A DNA stretch of 64,000 bases from an uncultured Winogradskyella sp. (GCF_947501905.1 NZ_CANMXL010000001.1:558001-622000); one strand, 5' to 3'; counted from the stretch's first letter, positions 37,068-45,111 are shown. The notes: generated by a model from the sequence alone, not told the origin. A program made the numbers and translations.

Positions 37068-38765
37068 ATGAGTAACCAACAAACTAACAAATCGGCATTA
37101 ACGACCTTGGTGACTGTGTTCTTTTTCTGGGGCTTTATTGCAGCTTCAAATGGCGTTTTTATTCCATTTTGTAAAACCTATTTTAATATAGATCAGTTTC
37201 AATCACAATTGGTAGATTTCGCGTTTTATGGAGCCTACTACGTGGGAGCTTTGTTGCTTTTTATTCTTTCGAGCTCTATTAAGAAAGACATTGTCAATTC
37301 TTGGGGTTACAAAAAAGTAATTGTCTACGGATTACTCCTTTCTGCAATTGGTGCTTTTATTATGTATCCCGCAACTGCAGGTGCAGAACAAGGACAAACA
37401 GCAGTATTCTATTTTGTACTAATAGCGCTTTTTATTGTTGGTTTAGGCTTCTCTTTACAACAAACAGGAGCTAATCCTTTTGCAATTGCATTAGGAGCTC
37501 CAGAGACTGGTTCTCATCGTTTAAATCTTGCTGGAGGTATTAACTCTTTCGGAACAACAATAGGACCAATTGTTGTGGCTCTAGTACTTTTTGGAACAGC
37601 ATCCGTAAGTCCAGAAGAATTAGTTCGAATGATTAAGAACAATGAAATTACATTAACAACAGTACAGTTACTGTATATCGGTGTAGGCGTATTGTTTTTA
37701 ATTGCAGCGGCACTTTTTCATTTTTCAAAAAAATTACCTGCTTTAAAGTCTGATACCGATTTTGAACCTGCAAACAAAGCAAGAAATTTATTGGTGACTT
37801 TAACTTTAATCATCGTTGCATGTTTCGGCTATATTTTTAGCACTTATGCAGGAGACGCTGAAGCCACAAAGCAGGTAGAGAACACAAGACTTATCTTATT
37901 GTTTGTCGCATTAGCGGCAGTAATTGCTTCCGTTTTTATTGCTAACACTAGTGCTTCTAAAAATCCTATTGGTTGGGGCGCGATGAAGTATCCGCAATTG
38001 GTTTTAGGGATGCTCGCTATCTTTACATATGTTGGTGTTGAGGTTACTATTCAGTCTAACTTAGGTGAACTCCTAAAAACAGCTGCAGATAGTGTAAGTA
38101 ATCTTAATCCACTAGGTTTACCTGTCCTGAATGATGCAGAAATTGGAAAATATATCTCTATGTACTGGGGTGGTTTAATGATTGGACGATGGGTTGGTGC
38201 GATTACCGTATTTAGTCCAAGCAAAGGACTTAAAAAAGTACTACTGATTATTGTACCATACATTGCTTTTGGTGTTATTATTTTAGCAAATTCGGCAAGT
38301 TCTTTAGTATCTTCTGGGGAGCTTAATTTTACAACTAACGAAATGTTATTCTTTGCTATTTGTGTTGCGGTTCAAATTTTTGGATTCTTCCTAGCGAAAG
38401 ACAAGCCTGTTGCTACGTTGAAAATATTTAGCTTGTTAGGGGTTTTAGGAATGTTAATAGGTTTATTTACGACCGGAAATTTAGCATTATTCGCATTTTT
38501 ATCTGGTGGTTTATTCTGTTCTATTATGTGGCCATGTATATTTACGTTAAGTATTGCTGGTCTTGGAAAATATACATCTCAAGGTTCGGCTTTCTTAATC
38601 ATGATGATTTTAGGTGGCGCAATCATTCCACCATTACAAGGAAAATTAGCAGACATATTCAGTATACAATCTTCGTATTGGATTGCTGTATTTTGTTTTG
38701 TTTACCTTTTGTTTTATGCCTACAGAACAAAAACAGTTTTGGACAAGCAAGGCGTAACTTATTAA
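37068..38765 (+). CDS. FucP/NagP-type sugar transporter (major facilitator superfamily)
   Basis: A 565-residue membrane protein with about 12-14 helices. The N-terminal half has the FucP/GluP family signatures [33 protein letters not shown] and [14 protein letters not shown]. It is longer than the ~440-residue E. coli FucP because of extra sequence in the middle (about residues 225-300) between the two six-helix bundles. Related bacterial proteins import fucose, glucose/galactose or N-acetylglucosamine by proton symport. The neighbours (hexosaminidase, mannosidases, glycosylasparaginase) make GlcNAc or mannose the likely substrate. It lies 27 bases after GH92 and 15 bases before the glycosylasparaginase. 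Confidence 0.88.
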   Translation: MSNQQTNKSALTTLVTVFFFWGFIAASNGVFIPFCKTYFNIDQFQSQLVDFAFYGAYYVGALLLFILSSSIKKDIVNSWGYKKVIVYGLLLSAIGAFIMYPATAGAEQGQTAVFYFVLIALFIVGLGFSLQQTGANPFAIALGAPETGSHRLNLAGGINSFGTTIGPIVVALVLFGTASVSPEELVRMIKNNEITLTTVQLLYIGVGVLFLIAAALFHFSKKLPALKSDTDFEPANKARNLLVTLTLIIVACFGYIFSTYAGDAEATKQVENTRLILLFVALAAVIASVFIANTSASKNPIGWGAMKYPQLVLGMLAIFTYVGVEVTIQSNLGELLKTAADSVSNLNPLGLPVLNDAEIGKYISMYWGGLMIGRWVGAITVFSPSKGLKKVLLIIVPYIAFGVIILANSASSLVSSGELNFTTNEMLFFAICVAVQIFGFFLAKDKPVATLKIFSLLGVLGMLIGLFTTGNLALFAFLSGGLFCSIMWPCIFTLSIAGLGKYTSQGSAFLIMMILGGAIIPPLQGKLADIFSIQSSYWIAVFCFVYLLFYAYRTKTVLDKQGVTY

Positions 38766-38780
38766 TAAATCTAGAATTAA

Positions 38781-39788
38781 ATGAAACGCAGAAAGTTTTT
38801 AAAGAATGCTTCATTAACAGGTGTAGGAATTGCTGTTGGCTCATCTATTGTATCATGTGATGATGCAACCCAAAGCAAAGCTATTCCATCAAAAGTTAAT
38901 TCTGAATCTAAAGCAATCTTACCTGTTGTCGTTGCCACTTGGCATGTAGAAGAAGCTACGGCCAAAGCCATGGAAGTTATAAACACTGGAGGAAGTTCTC
39001 TAGATGCAGTAGAGCTTGGTTGTAAAGTAGAAGAAGCTAATGAAAAAGGCCAATCCGTCGGCAAAGGTGGTTTACCTGACCGTGAGGGCAATGTCACTCT
39101 TGATGCTTGTATCATGGATAAAAAAGGTAACTGTGGTGCGGTAGTCTATTTAAAAGACATTAAACATGCTGTATCTGTAGCCAGAAAAGTAATGGAAGAG
39201 ACACCTCATGTGATGCTTGCTGGAGAGGGCGCTAAACAATTTGCACTTGAGCAAGGTTTTATAGCTGAAGATTTATTAACCGAAGCTTCAAAAAAAGCTT
39301 GGGAAAAATGGAAAGTTGAGGCCAAATACAAACCCATTATTAATATCGAAAACCATGACACTATTGGTATGCTAGCCGTTGATAAAAACGGGGATATCTC
39401 TGGCGCTTGTACAACTAGTGGTTTAGCTTACAAAATGAATGGTCGCATTGGTGACTCCCCAATTATTGGTTCAGGATTATTTATAGATAACGAAGTTGGT
39501 GGTGCTACCGCTACTGGACTTGGTGAAGAGGTTGTAAAAACTGTTGGTAGCTTCTTAATTGTTGAATTAATGCGTCAAGGTAAATCTCCTCAAGAAGCCT
39601 GTGAAGAAGCCATTGGACGTATAGTCAATAAGCCAGGAAAAGATTATAAAGATTTTCAGGTAGGCTACATTGCCGTAAATAAGAAAGGGGAAACAGGTTG
39701 CTACTCTATACATCAGTATTTTAGTATTACTAAATTTCAAGATGGTGAGAATAAGCAGATACAGTCAGACTTTTATAATAAAGACTAA
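38781..39788 (+). CDS. N4-(beta-N-acetylglucosaminyl)-L-asparaginase (glycosylasparaginase), Tat-exported
   Basis: A 335-residue N-terminal-nucleophile hydrolase precursor. The signal MKRRKFLKNASLTGVGIAVG has a twin-arginine motif and ends SSIVSC (Cys26), suggesting a Tat-exported lipoprotein. Autoproteolysis should cut between D193 and T194 in NHDTIGML, exposing the catalytic threonine. Downstream, GACTTSGLAYKMNGRIGDSP and GATATGLGE match the Elizabethkingia (Flavobacterium) meningosepticum enzyme family. The enzyme hydrolyses the GlcNAc-Asn bond left when N-glycans are degraded. It is the last gene of the plus-strand glycan unit, and its stop overlaps that of the convergent aldehyde dehydrogenase in CTAA. 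Confidence 0.94.
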   Translation: MKRRKFLKNASLTGVGIAVGSSIVSCDDATQSKAIPSKVNSESKAILPVVVATWHVEEATAKAMEVINTGGSSLDAVELGCKVEEANEKGQSVGKGGLPDREGNVTLDACIMDKKGNCGAVVYLKDIKHAVSVARKVMEETPHVMLAGEGAKQFALEQGFIAEDLLTEASKKAWEKWKVEAKYKPIINIENHDTIGMLAVDKNGDISGACTTSGLAYKMNGRIGDSPIIGSGLFIDNEVGGATATGLGEEVVKTVGSFLIVELMRQGKSPQEACEEAIGRIVNKPGKDYKDFQVGYIAVNKKGETGCYSIHQYFSITKFQDGENKQIQSDFYNKD

Positions 39789-41197
39789 AGCCACTTTACA
39801 GTAAATCGCGCTAATTTTTCTTTATAATTATTATACGGCGGAAACAATAACTCTGCAATACTGTAAGTCTGTTGCTTCACCACTGCACGTTCATTACTAA
39901 AAGCTTTAAAACCATAATACCCGTGAGATTTACCAATACCACTGTTATTAATACCTCCAAACGGTAAATTATGGTTGGCATAATGAATCACATTATTATT
40001 AATACATGTGCCTCCTGCTCGCGTATTATTTAAAATCGTCCTTATGTTTTTCTTACTTTTACTGTATGCATACAATGCTAGCGGACGTTCTTTATCATTA
40101 ATATAAGTGATAGCTTCATCAAGTGTTTTGTATGTTACAATTGGTAGAATTGGCCCAAATATTTCGTCTTGCAAAAGTGTAGCATCGTCTTTTAAGTCTG
40201 CAACTAGAGTTGGCGAAATATATTTTGAAGTTTCATCTGCTTCAGAACTAGAATAAATAGTTGCATTATTTAATTTTGCATCCTCTAAATGCGCCATAAG
40301 ACGTTTATAATGCTTTGGTGTCACTATTCGCCCATAAGAATTAGAAGTCCCTGGGTTATCGCTATAAAACCTTTTTAACCATGCTTTACATTCGTCTATA
40401 AATTCATCTTTGATTTGTTCATCTACTATTGCATAATCTGGCGAAACACATATCTGGCCACAGTTCATAAACTTGCCCCACATAATTTTTTTAGCAGCAA
40501 TTTTTAAGTTTGTTGTTTTATCAACTAGTGTTGGAGATTTTCCGCCTAACTCAAGAGTTACAGATGCTAAATGCTCTGCAGCGGCTTTCATTATTATCTT
40601 ACCCACCATTGGCGAACCCGTAAAAAAGATATGGTTAAAAGGCAGTTTTAATAAATCTGTAGACGTTTGCACTTCGCCTTCAACTAAAGCCACTTCATCT
40701 TCACTAAAAACAGTATTTACGATTTTCTTCATTAACGTAGAAGAATGAGGCGTCATTTCTGAAGGTTTAATAATAGCTGTATTTCCAGCGGCAATAGCAG
40801 ACACTAAAGGTCCAAAGGTAAGATTGAAAGGGAAATTCCAAGGAGATATAATTAAGCATACACCTTTTGCTTCATACTTTATGTACGATTTAGAACCTAA
40901 CATAGACAATGGTGTCTTTACTTTTTTGTTACGCATCCACTGGTGTAAATAAGTTTTAGCATGCTTAACCTCTCCTACAATTTGATAAATCTCCGTCATC
41001 TCGGACTCTACATCTGGTTTACCTAAATCTTTTTGCAGTGCCTCTTTAATCTCGTCTCTAAAGGTCACTTCTACAGCTCGTTGAAGTGCATTTAATTTTG
41101 TAATACGCTGATTATAAGAGCTATTAGCTACATTAAATTGATTGCTTTTTTGCTTTTGGAATAACTTATAGTATGGATTATCGGTCATTTTTGTCAT
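39785..41197 (-). CDS. Aldehyde dehydrogenase family protein
   Basis: A 470-residue NAD(P)-dependent aldehyde dehydrogenase of the class 3/ALDH3-like group, short at the N-terminus. Motifs are PWNFPFNLTFGPLVSAIAAG, a GSPMVGKIIMKAA cofactor loop, LELGGKSPTLVD (general base Glu), and the catalytic cysteine in FMNCGQICVSPDYA. The C-terminus has YYGFKAFSNERAV and a hydrophobic end (ELLFPPYNNYKEKLARF), as in ALDH3 enzymes that associate with membranes. Substrates are probably medium or long-chain aldehydes. It faces the glycosylasparaginase with overlapping stops. A repeat-rich intergenic region separates its start from a small plus-strand gene. Confidence 0.93.
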   Translation of the reverse strand: MTKMTDNPYYKLFQKQKSNQFNVANSSYNQRITKLNALQRAVEVTFRDEIKEALQKDLGKPDVESEMTEIYQIVGEVKHAKTYLHQWMRNKKVKTPLSMLGSKSYIKYEAKGVCLIISPWNFPFNLTFGPLVSAIAAGNTAIIKPSEMTPHSSTLMKKIVNTVFSEDEVALVEGEVQTSTDLLKLPFNHIFFTGSPMVGKIIMKAAAEHLASVTLELGGKSPTLVDKTTNLKIAAKKIMWGKFMNCGQICVSPDYAIVDEQIKDEFIDECKAWLKRFYSDNPGTSNSYGRIVTPKHYKRLMAHLEDAKLNNATIYSSSEADETSKYISPTLVADLKDDATLLQDEIFGPILPIVTYKTLDEAITYINDKERPLALYAYSKSKKNIRTILNNTRAGGTCINNNVIHYANHNLPFGGINNSGIGKSHGYYGFKAFSNERAVVKQQTYSIAELLFPPYNNYKEKLARFTVKWL

Positions 41198-41227
41198 TAT
41201 ATCGTATTGATTTTAAAGGGCTACAGA

Positions 41228-41319
41228 ACGAAATTGTGCATTTCGTCGATGTTTTCAACAAATGCATTCCGTTTGTCTAAAAGTATACTGAATTGGTCTA
41301 AAAAATTGTAAAGTATACT
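41228..41319. promoter_or_regulatory. Repeat-rich operator region between aldehyde dehydrogenase and a small exported protein gene
   Basis: The divergent gap 41198-41370 holds several repeated elements. There is an inverted repeat ACGAAAT-N5-ATTTCGT (41228-41246); GTCTAAAA twice (41275-41282 and 41296-41303, exactly 21 bases apart); and the palindrome-containing AAGTATACT twice (41281-41289 and 41311-41319). The second AAGTATACT ends 12 bases before a -7-like TAATTTG (41332-41338) for the plus-strand gene. Paired sites spaced by two helical turns suggest binding of a dimeric or tandem regulator; which one is unknown. Confidence 0.6.
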
Positions 41320-41370
41320 CTTTTGTGTCGTTAATTTGCCCTGTTGTTAAAAATAAGAACAATAAAACAA

Positions 41371-41628
41371 ATGAAAAACCTAATTCTAATAATAGCATTC
41401 TTAACTCTACCACTAGTAGGGTTTGCACAGACTGAAAAGCCTATATCTATTGATGCAACAGAATTAGTAGTTTTAAAAAAGGTTGAAGAGGTTGCACCTA
41501 GAAAAGCAAGAGCTTCTCGTAACGCAAAGCATCTTAAAGTTAATTACAAGAAAAGTAACGATATTATAAGCATTAAAGCTTACCGCAAGAGTCTTAAAGA
41601 CAAAGTGCGTAGAAAAAAATTGTGCTAG
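41371..41628 (+). CDS. Small exported basic protein of unknown function
   Basis: From the ATG at 41371 the product is 85 residues: a signal peptide (MKNLILIIAFLTLPLVGF, cleavage after FAQ) and a mature part of about 65 residues. The first third of the mature part is mixed (SIDATELVVLKKVEEV); the rest is strongly basic (PRKARASRNAKHLKV, YRKSLKDKVRRKKLC) and ends in a single cysteine. I do not recognise the family. A TTG nine codons upstream is in frame but would ruin the signal peptide. It lies alone between the repeat-rich operator region and two terminators. Confidence 0.75.
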   Translation: MKNLILIIAFLTLPLVGFAQTEKPISIDATELVVLKKVEEVAPRKARASRNAKHLKVNYKKSNDIISIKAYRKSLKDKVRRKKLC

Positions 41629-41653
41629 ACGCAATAATTTAGTTTTAAATCAT

Positions 41654-41685
41654 AAAATCCTTTTGTCGCAAGATGAAAGGATTTT
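41654..41685 (+). terminator. Terminator of the small exported protein gene
   Basis: AAAATCCTTT / AAAGGATTTT with a 12-base loop, followed by TT on the plus strand, 25 bases past the stop codon. Confidence 0.65.
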
Positions 41686-41694
41686 TTATATACA

Positions 41695-41729
41695 AAAAAA
41701 AGCCCTTCCAAATCTGGAAGGGCTTTTTT
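41695..41729. terminator. Bidirectional terminator between the small exported protein gene and rng
   Basis: A strong stem (A-run GCCCTTCCA / TGGAAGGGC T-run, 15 bp) with an AATC loop and T runs on both strands. It closes rng on the minus strand and backs up the plus-strand terminator. Confidence 0.9.
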
Positions 41730-41741
41730 TACTAATAGATA

Positions 41742-43286
41742 TTATTTGATTTTGTTACCATTTTTATCGAAAAAATGATATTCAAGATAAGTGTAAGCAT
41801 CTCTAGGTAAAACTTTTACCCATTTTTTGTGTTCAAAAAACCACTTTGAACGTACTGATGGAAACCCTTTGGTTAAAAAGGCTGCTATAAAAGGATGTGC
41901 ATGTAATGATACCTTTTTATAGTCTTTTTTGTAAATCCTTTCTAAGTCTTGACTCATACGTTCAACAACTTTGATTGGCGCTTCAATTTCGTCGCCACCA
42001 ATGCTATTAGGATTGACTTCTTTAGTTTTAATATTACGCTCTGGCCTAACGCGTTGTCTGGTTATTTGCACTAATCCAAACTTACTCGGCGGTAATATTT
42101 TGTGTTTTGCTTTATCATCTTTCATTTCGTCACGAAGATGATTGTAAAGTTTTTTTCGATTTTCTGCTTTGCCCATGTCTATAAAATCGACAACAATGAT
42201 GCCGCCCATATCACGTAAACGTAATTGTCTGGCAACCTCGGACGCAGATATTAAATTAACCTCTAAAGCAGTGTCTTCTTGGTTTTTCTCTTTATTAGAG
42301 CGATTACCACTGTTAACATCTACAACATGAAGGGCTTCGGTATGTTCTATAACCAAATAAGCGCCTTTTGCCATGCTTACGGTACGTCCAAATGATGTTT
42401 TTATTTGACGTTCGATACCAAATTTTTCGAAAATTGGCATGCCATTTTTATAGTGTTTTACAATGTTTTCCTTCTTTGGTGCAATTTGTTGCACATAATC
42501 TTTTACTTGTCCATACAAAATTTCATCATTAACATGAATACCAGAGAATGAATCGTTAAAAATATCTCTCAAAATTGAGGATGCTTTGTTCATTTCTCCC
42601 AATACTTTTGTTGGGTGATGTGCTTTGTAGAGTTTTTTACACATTGCTGTCCATCGGTTCAGCAAGTTTTGCAAATCACTATCTATTTCTGCCACTTTTT
42701 TACCTTCGGCAACGGTACGTATAATTACGCCAAAACCTTTAGGTGTTATACTTTTTACCAAACGTTTTAGTCGGTCTTTTTCTTCTTGCGATTCTATTTT
42801 CTGAGAAACAGAAATACGATTAGAAAAAGGCACTAAAACAATGTAACGACCAGCAATAGATAATTCTGAACTAATGCGAGGTCCTTTGGTAGAAATTGGC
42901 TCTTTTACAACTTGTACTAATAGTGATTGGTTAGACTTAATGGCTTCTGCAATTTTGCCATTTTTGTCTAAATCTTTTTCAAAAGGAAAGTTTTTGAGTG
43001 TGTAATCTCTTAATTTCCCTGTGCTTACACGTTTAATGAATTTTAAAAGAGAAGGCAATTGCGGACCCAAATCATGATAATGCAAAAATGCATCTTTCTC
43101 ATAACCTACGTTTACAAACGCGGCATTAAGTCCAGGAACGACTTTACGTATTTTGGCAATAAAAATATCGCCAACGGCAAAGTTGTTATCCTCTTCATCT
43201 TTGTGCAATTCAATAAGTTTTCCATCTTTTAATAAGGCAAAATCAACAATATCTGAACTCGATCTTACGATTAATTCTTTGTTCAT
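41742..43286 (-). CDS. rng: Ribonuclease G/E family endonuclease
   Basis: A 514-residue RNase E/G family protein with an S1 domain (about 35-130, GDIFIAKIRKVVPGLNAAFVNVG), the 5'-monophosphate sensor/RNase H-like region, and a DNase-like catalytic region with VVDVNSGN and IVVDFIDM supplying the magnesium-binding aspartates. The enzyme cleaves single-stranded RNA, maturing rRNA and turning over mRNA. After FGLVQITRQRVRPE, where E. coli enzymes have the CPxC zinc-link, this protein reads NIKTKEVNPNSIGG. It has only one cysteine overall (in MCKKLYKA), so the zinc-link is absent. A stem-loop lies just before the start codon. Confidence 0.94.
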   Translation of the reverse strand: MNKELIVRSSSDIVDFALLKDGKLIELHKDEEDNNFAVGDIFIAKIRKVVPGLNAAFVNVGYEKDAFLHYHDLGPQLPSLLKFIKRVSTGKLRDYTLKNFPFEKDLDKNGKIAEAIKSNQSLLVQVVKEPISTKGPRISSELSIAGRYIVLVPFSNRISVSQKIESQEEKDRLKRLVKSITPKGFGVIIRTVAEGKKVAEIDSDLQNLLNRWTAMCKKLYKAHHPTKVLGEMNKASSILRDIFNDSFSGIHVNDEILYGQVKDYVQQIAPKKENIVKHYKNGMPIFEKFGIERQIKTSFGRTVSMAKGAYLVIEHTEALHVVDVNSGNRSNKEKNQEDTALEVNLISASEVARQLRLRDMGGIIVVDFIDMGKAENRKKLYNHLRDEMKDDKAKHKILPPSKFGLVQITRQRVRPERNIKTKEVNPNSIGGDEIEAPIKVVERMSQDLERIYKKDYKKVSLHAHPFIAAFLTKGFPSVRSKWFFEHKKWVKVLPRDAYTYLEYHFFDKNGNKIK

Positions 43287-43299
43287 AATGTTAATTTAT

Positions 43300-43327
43300 A
43301 TCCATCTCTTAATTGAGACAGATGGAT
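43300..43327 (-). promoter_or_regulatory. 5' leader hairpin of rng
   Basis: ATCCATCT and AGATGGAT form an 8-bp stem on the minus strand, with a further inner CTC/GAG pairing, ending 13 bases before the rng start codon. There is no T run, so it is not a terminator. Its position suits control of translation or of cleavage by RNase G itself. Confidence 0.6.
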
Positions 43328-43363
43328 TTTACTTAATTTTTTGACACAGGATGTATTATCCAG

Positions 43364-43393
43364 CAAATCTATGGTGCAATCTATTAAATACAG
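43364..43393 (-). promoter_or_regulatory. Candidate promoter of rng
   Basis: CTG (one mismatch to TTG), 19 bases, TAGATTTG on the minus strand. It would give a leader of about 70 bases containing the hairpin at 43300-43327. Confidence 0.5.
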
Positions 43394-43433
43394 CCGTAGA
43401 TTTTATATCAAAGAACGTTTTTTTAAAACCGAA

Positions 43434-43457
43434 AAAAGTAGTTGTCTAACTACTTTT
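43434..43457 (-). terminator. Terminator after the bS22-like gene
   Basis: A 10-bp stem (AAAAGTAGTT / AACTACTTTT) with a GTCT loop and a T run on the minus strand, five bases past the stop codon. Confidence 0.8.
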
Positions 43458-43462
43458 CCGAT

Positions 43463-43552
43463 TTATTTTTTCTTGTGACGATTAGCGCGTCTACGTTTCT
43501 TACGCTTATGCGTCGCTACCTTGTGTCTTTTTCTTTTTTTACCACTTGGCAT
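43463..43552 (-). CDS. Small basic ribosomal protein, bS22/mS38-like (AURKAIP1/COX24 domain)
   Basis: A 29-residue open frame from the ATG at 43552, starting MPSGKKRKRHKVATHKRKKR; the remainder is almost entirely Arg, Lys, His and Asn. More than half the residues are basic. The pattern KRKRHK-x-x-x-HKRKKRRR matches the short COX24/AURKAIP1 segment that in mitochondria is the small-subunit protein mS38 and in mycobacteria is bS22. It would bind 16S rRNA in the 30S subunit. It sits between HU and rng, 39 bases after the HU stop, and has its own terminator. The frame is too short for ordinary gene finding, but gene-like spacing and composition support it. Confidence 0.82.
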   Translation of the reverse strand: MPSGKKRKRHKVATHKRKKRRRANRHKKK

Positions 43553-43591
43553 AAATAATTCGTTTTTAAATTAATATTTTACTTAGTATGT

Positions 43592-43882
43592 TTAGTTCAC
43601 TTCTACTTTAGCTTTTACACCTTCTAAAAAGATTTTAGCTGGCTTAAATGCAGGTATGTTGTGAGCTGGTATTTTTATAGTTGTATTCTTAGAGATATTA
43701 CGTCCTGTTTTTTCTGCTCTTGTTTTTATTATAAAGCTTCCAAAACCTCTTAAATATACATTGTCACCACTCTCTAAAGATGTTTTTACTTCGTCCATGA
43801 AAGATTCAACTGTAGCCTGTACATCACCTTTTTCTATTCCTAATTTATCAGAAATTTTAGCTACTAAATCTGCTTTTGTCAT
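43592..43882 (-). CDS. HU-family DNA-binding protein
   Basis: A 96-residue histone-like protein. It begins MTKADLVAKISDKLGIEKGD, has the dimerisation helices, and then the beta-arm sequence GFGSFIIKTRAEKTGRNISKNTTIKIPAHNIPAFKPAK, in which the arm-tip proline is in IPAHNIP and the basic arm residues are present. HU dimers bend and compact DNA without strong sequence preference. Length and motifs are standard; a short acidic/basic tail (GVKAKVEVN) follows. Probably cotranscribed with the small ribosomal protein gene downstream. Confidence 0.95.
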   Translation of the reverse strand: MTKADLVAKISDKLGIEKGDVQATVESFMDEVKTSLESGDNVYLRGFGSFIIKTRAEKTGRNISKNTTIKIPAHNIPAFKPAKIFLEGVKAKVEVN

Positions 43883-43923
43883 TTTGTTTAATTTATTTGT
43901 GTTACTATTATTTTAAGGGGTAG

Positions 43924-43956
43924 CAAATATATGTAATTTAAATTCAATATTTCAAA
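43924..43956 (-). promoter_or_regulatory. Promoter of the HU gene
   Basis: TTTG, 21 bases, TATATTTG on the minus strand, with a leader of about 35 bases before the HU start codon. Confidence 0.6.
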
Positions 43957-43989
43957 CGTAATTCATTAAAATTTAAGCGGATATAGTTT

Positions 43990-43997
43990 TATGTTTG
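43990..43997 (+). promoter_or_regulatory. Candidate -7 box for mutY
   Basis: TATGTTTG on the plus strand, 22 bases before the mutY start codon. No clear TTG is seen at the -33 position. Confidence 0.45.
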
Positions 43998-44019
43998 CAA
44001 TGTTCTACACTTTTTATAA

Positions 44020-45060
44020 ATGAATTTTTCAGAAAACGTAATCAACTGGTACTCAAGCAATAAAAGAGACTTACCTTGGAGGTACACTATAAATCCATAT
44101 TACATATGGCTTTCTGAAATCATTTTACAGCAGACGCAGGTTAAACAAGGCTTACCATATTACAAATCTTTTGTAAAAGCATTTCCTACAATTTTTGACC
44201 TTGCAAAAAGTGATGAACAAAACGTTTTAAAACTATGGCAAGGTTTGGGCTACTATTCCAGAGCTAGAAATTTACATTATACAGCCAAGCATATAGTTAA
44301 TGAGTTAGAGGGCGTATTCCCTAACAATTACAAAGAAATTATAAAACTAAAAGGTGTAGGTGATTATACCGCTAGTGCTATTGCATCGATTGCTTTTGGG
44401 GAAGTAGCTGCTGTTGTAGACGGAAATGTTTATAGAGTATTGTCTCGTTTTTATGGTATTGATACGCCTATAAACACTACAAAAGGCATTAAAGAATTTA
44501 AAGCCTTAGCAACTGAACTAATTGACCCAAAACAGCCAGCTCTTTTTAATCAGTCCATAATGGAATTTGGCGCACAACAATGCAAACCAAAAAACCCATA
44601 CTGCATTGTTTGTCCGCTTCAACCTGGTTGCGTTGCGTTTCAAAAGAATAAGATTTCAGAATTACCTGTTAAGCTAAAAAAACTAAAGGTTAGAAATAGG
44701 TATTTTAATTACCTCGTCATAATTGACAGTAATAAAAATACCATTATAGAACAGCGCACTCAAAAAGGGATTTGGCAAAACCTTTATCAATTTCCACTTA
44801 TTGAAACCGAAAAAAGTATTACTATTTCAGAGTTTAAATCTGCAACTTCAGAAAATAAATTTCTGAAAAACTTGAATTTTGAATTCAACTTGTATGATGA
44901 GAAAGACGTGGTACATAAATTATCTCATCAGCACTTACATACTAAATTCTGGATTATTGAAGTGAATAGTCTACCTGGAAAAGGGATATCGACTAATACA
45001 ATTAAAGACTATCCTGTTCCTGTTTTAATTAGTGAGTTTATATCCAAATTTAAATTTTAA
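44020..45060 (+). CDS. mutY: Adenine DNA glycosylase MutY
   Basis: A 346-residue glycosylase that removes adenine mispaired with 8-oxoguanine. It begins at NWYSSNKRDLPWRYTINPYY. The helix-hairpin-helix is KLKGVGDYTASAIASIAFG, followed by the catalytic aspartate in VVDGNVYRVLSR. The [4Fe-4S] loop is CKPKNPYCIVCPLQPGC (C-x6-C-x2-C-x5-C). The C-terminal ~115 residues form the NUDIX-like domain that recognises 8-oxoG. First gene of the plus-strand run mutY-ssb-gldE-gldD, an order widely kept in Flavobacteriia. Confidence 0.97.
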   Translation: MNFSENVINWYSSNKRDLPWRYTINPYYIWLSEIILQQTQVKQGLPYYKSFVKAFPTIFDLAKSDEQNVLKLWQGLGYYSRARNLHYTAKHIVNELEGVFPNNYKEIIKLKGVGDYTASAIASIAFGEVAAVVDGNVYRVLSRFYGIDTPINTTKGIKEFKALATELIDPKQPALFNQSIMEFGAQQCKPKNPYCIVCPLQPGCVAFQKNKISELPVKLKKLKVRNRYFNYLVIIDSNKNTIIEQRTQKGIWQNLYQFPLIETEKSITISEFKSATSENKFLKNLNFEFNLYDEKDVVHKLSHQHLHTKFWIIEVNSLPGKGISTNTIKDYPVPVLISEFISKFKF

Positions 45061-45111
45061 AAAATCCCTATTCTTATTTTTATTATTTTTAAGTACAGAA
45101 TAGAAAAAGTG

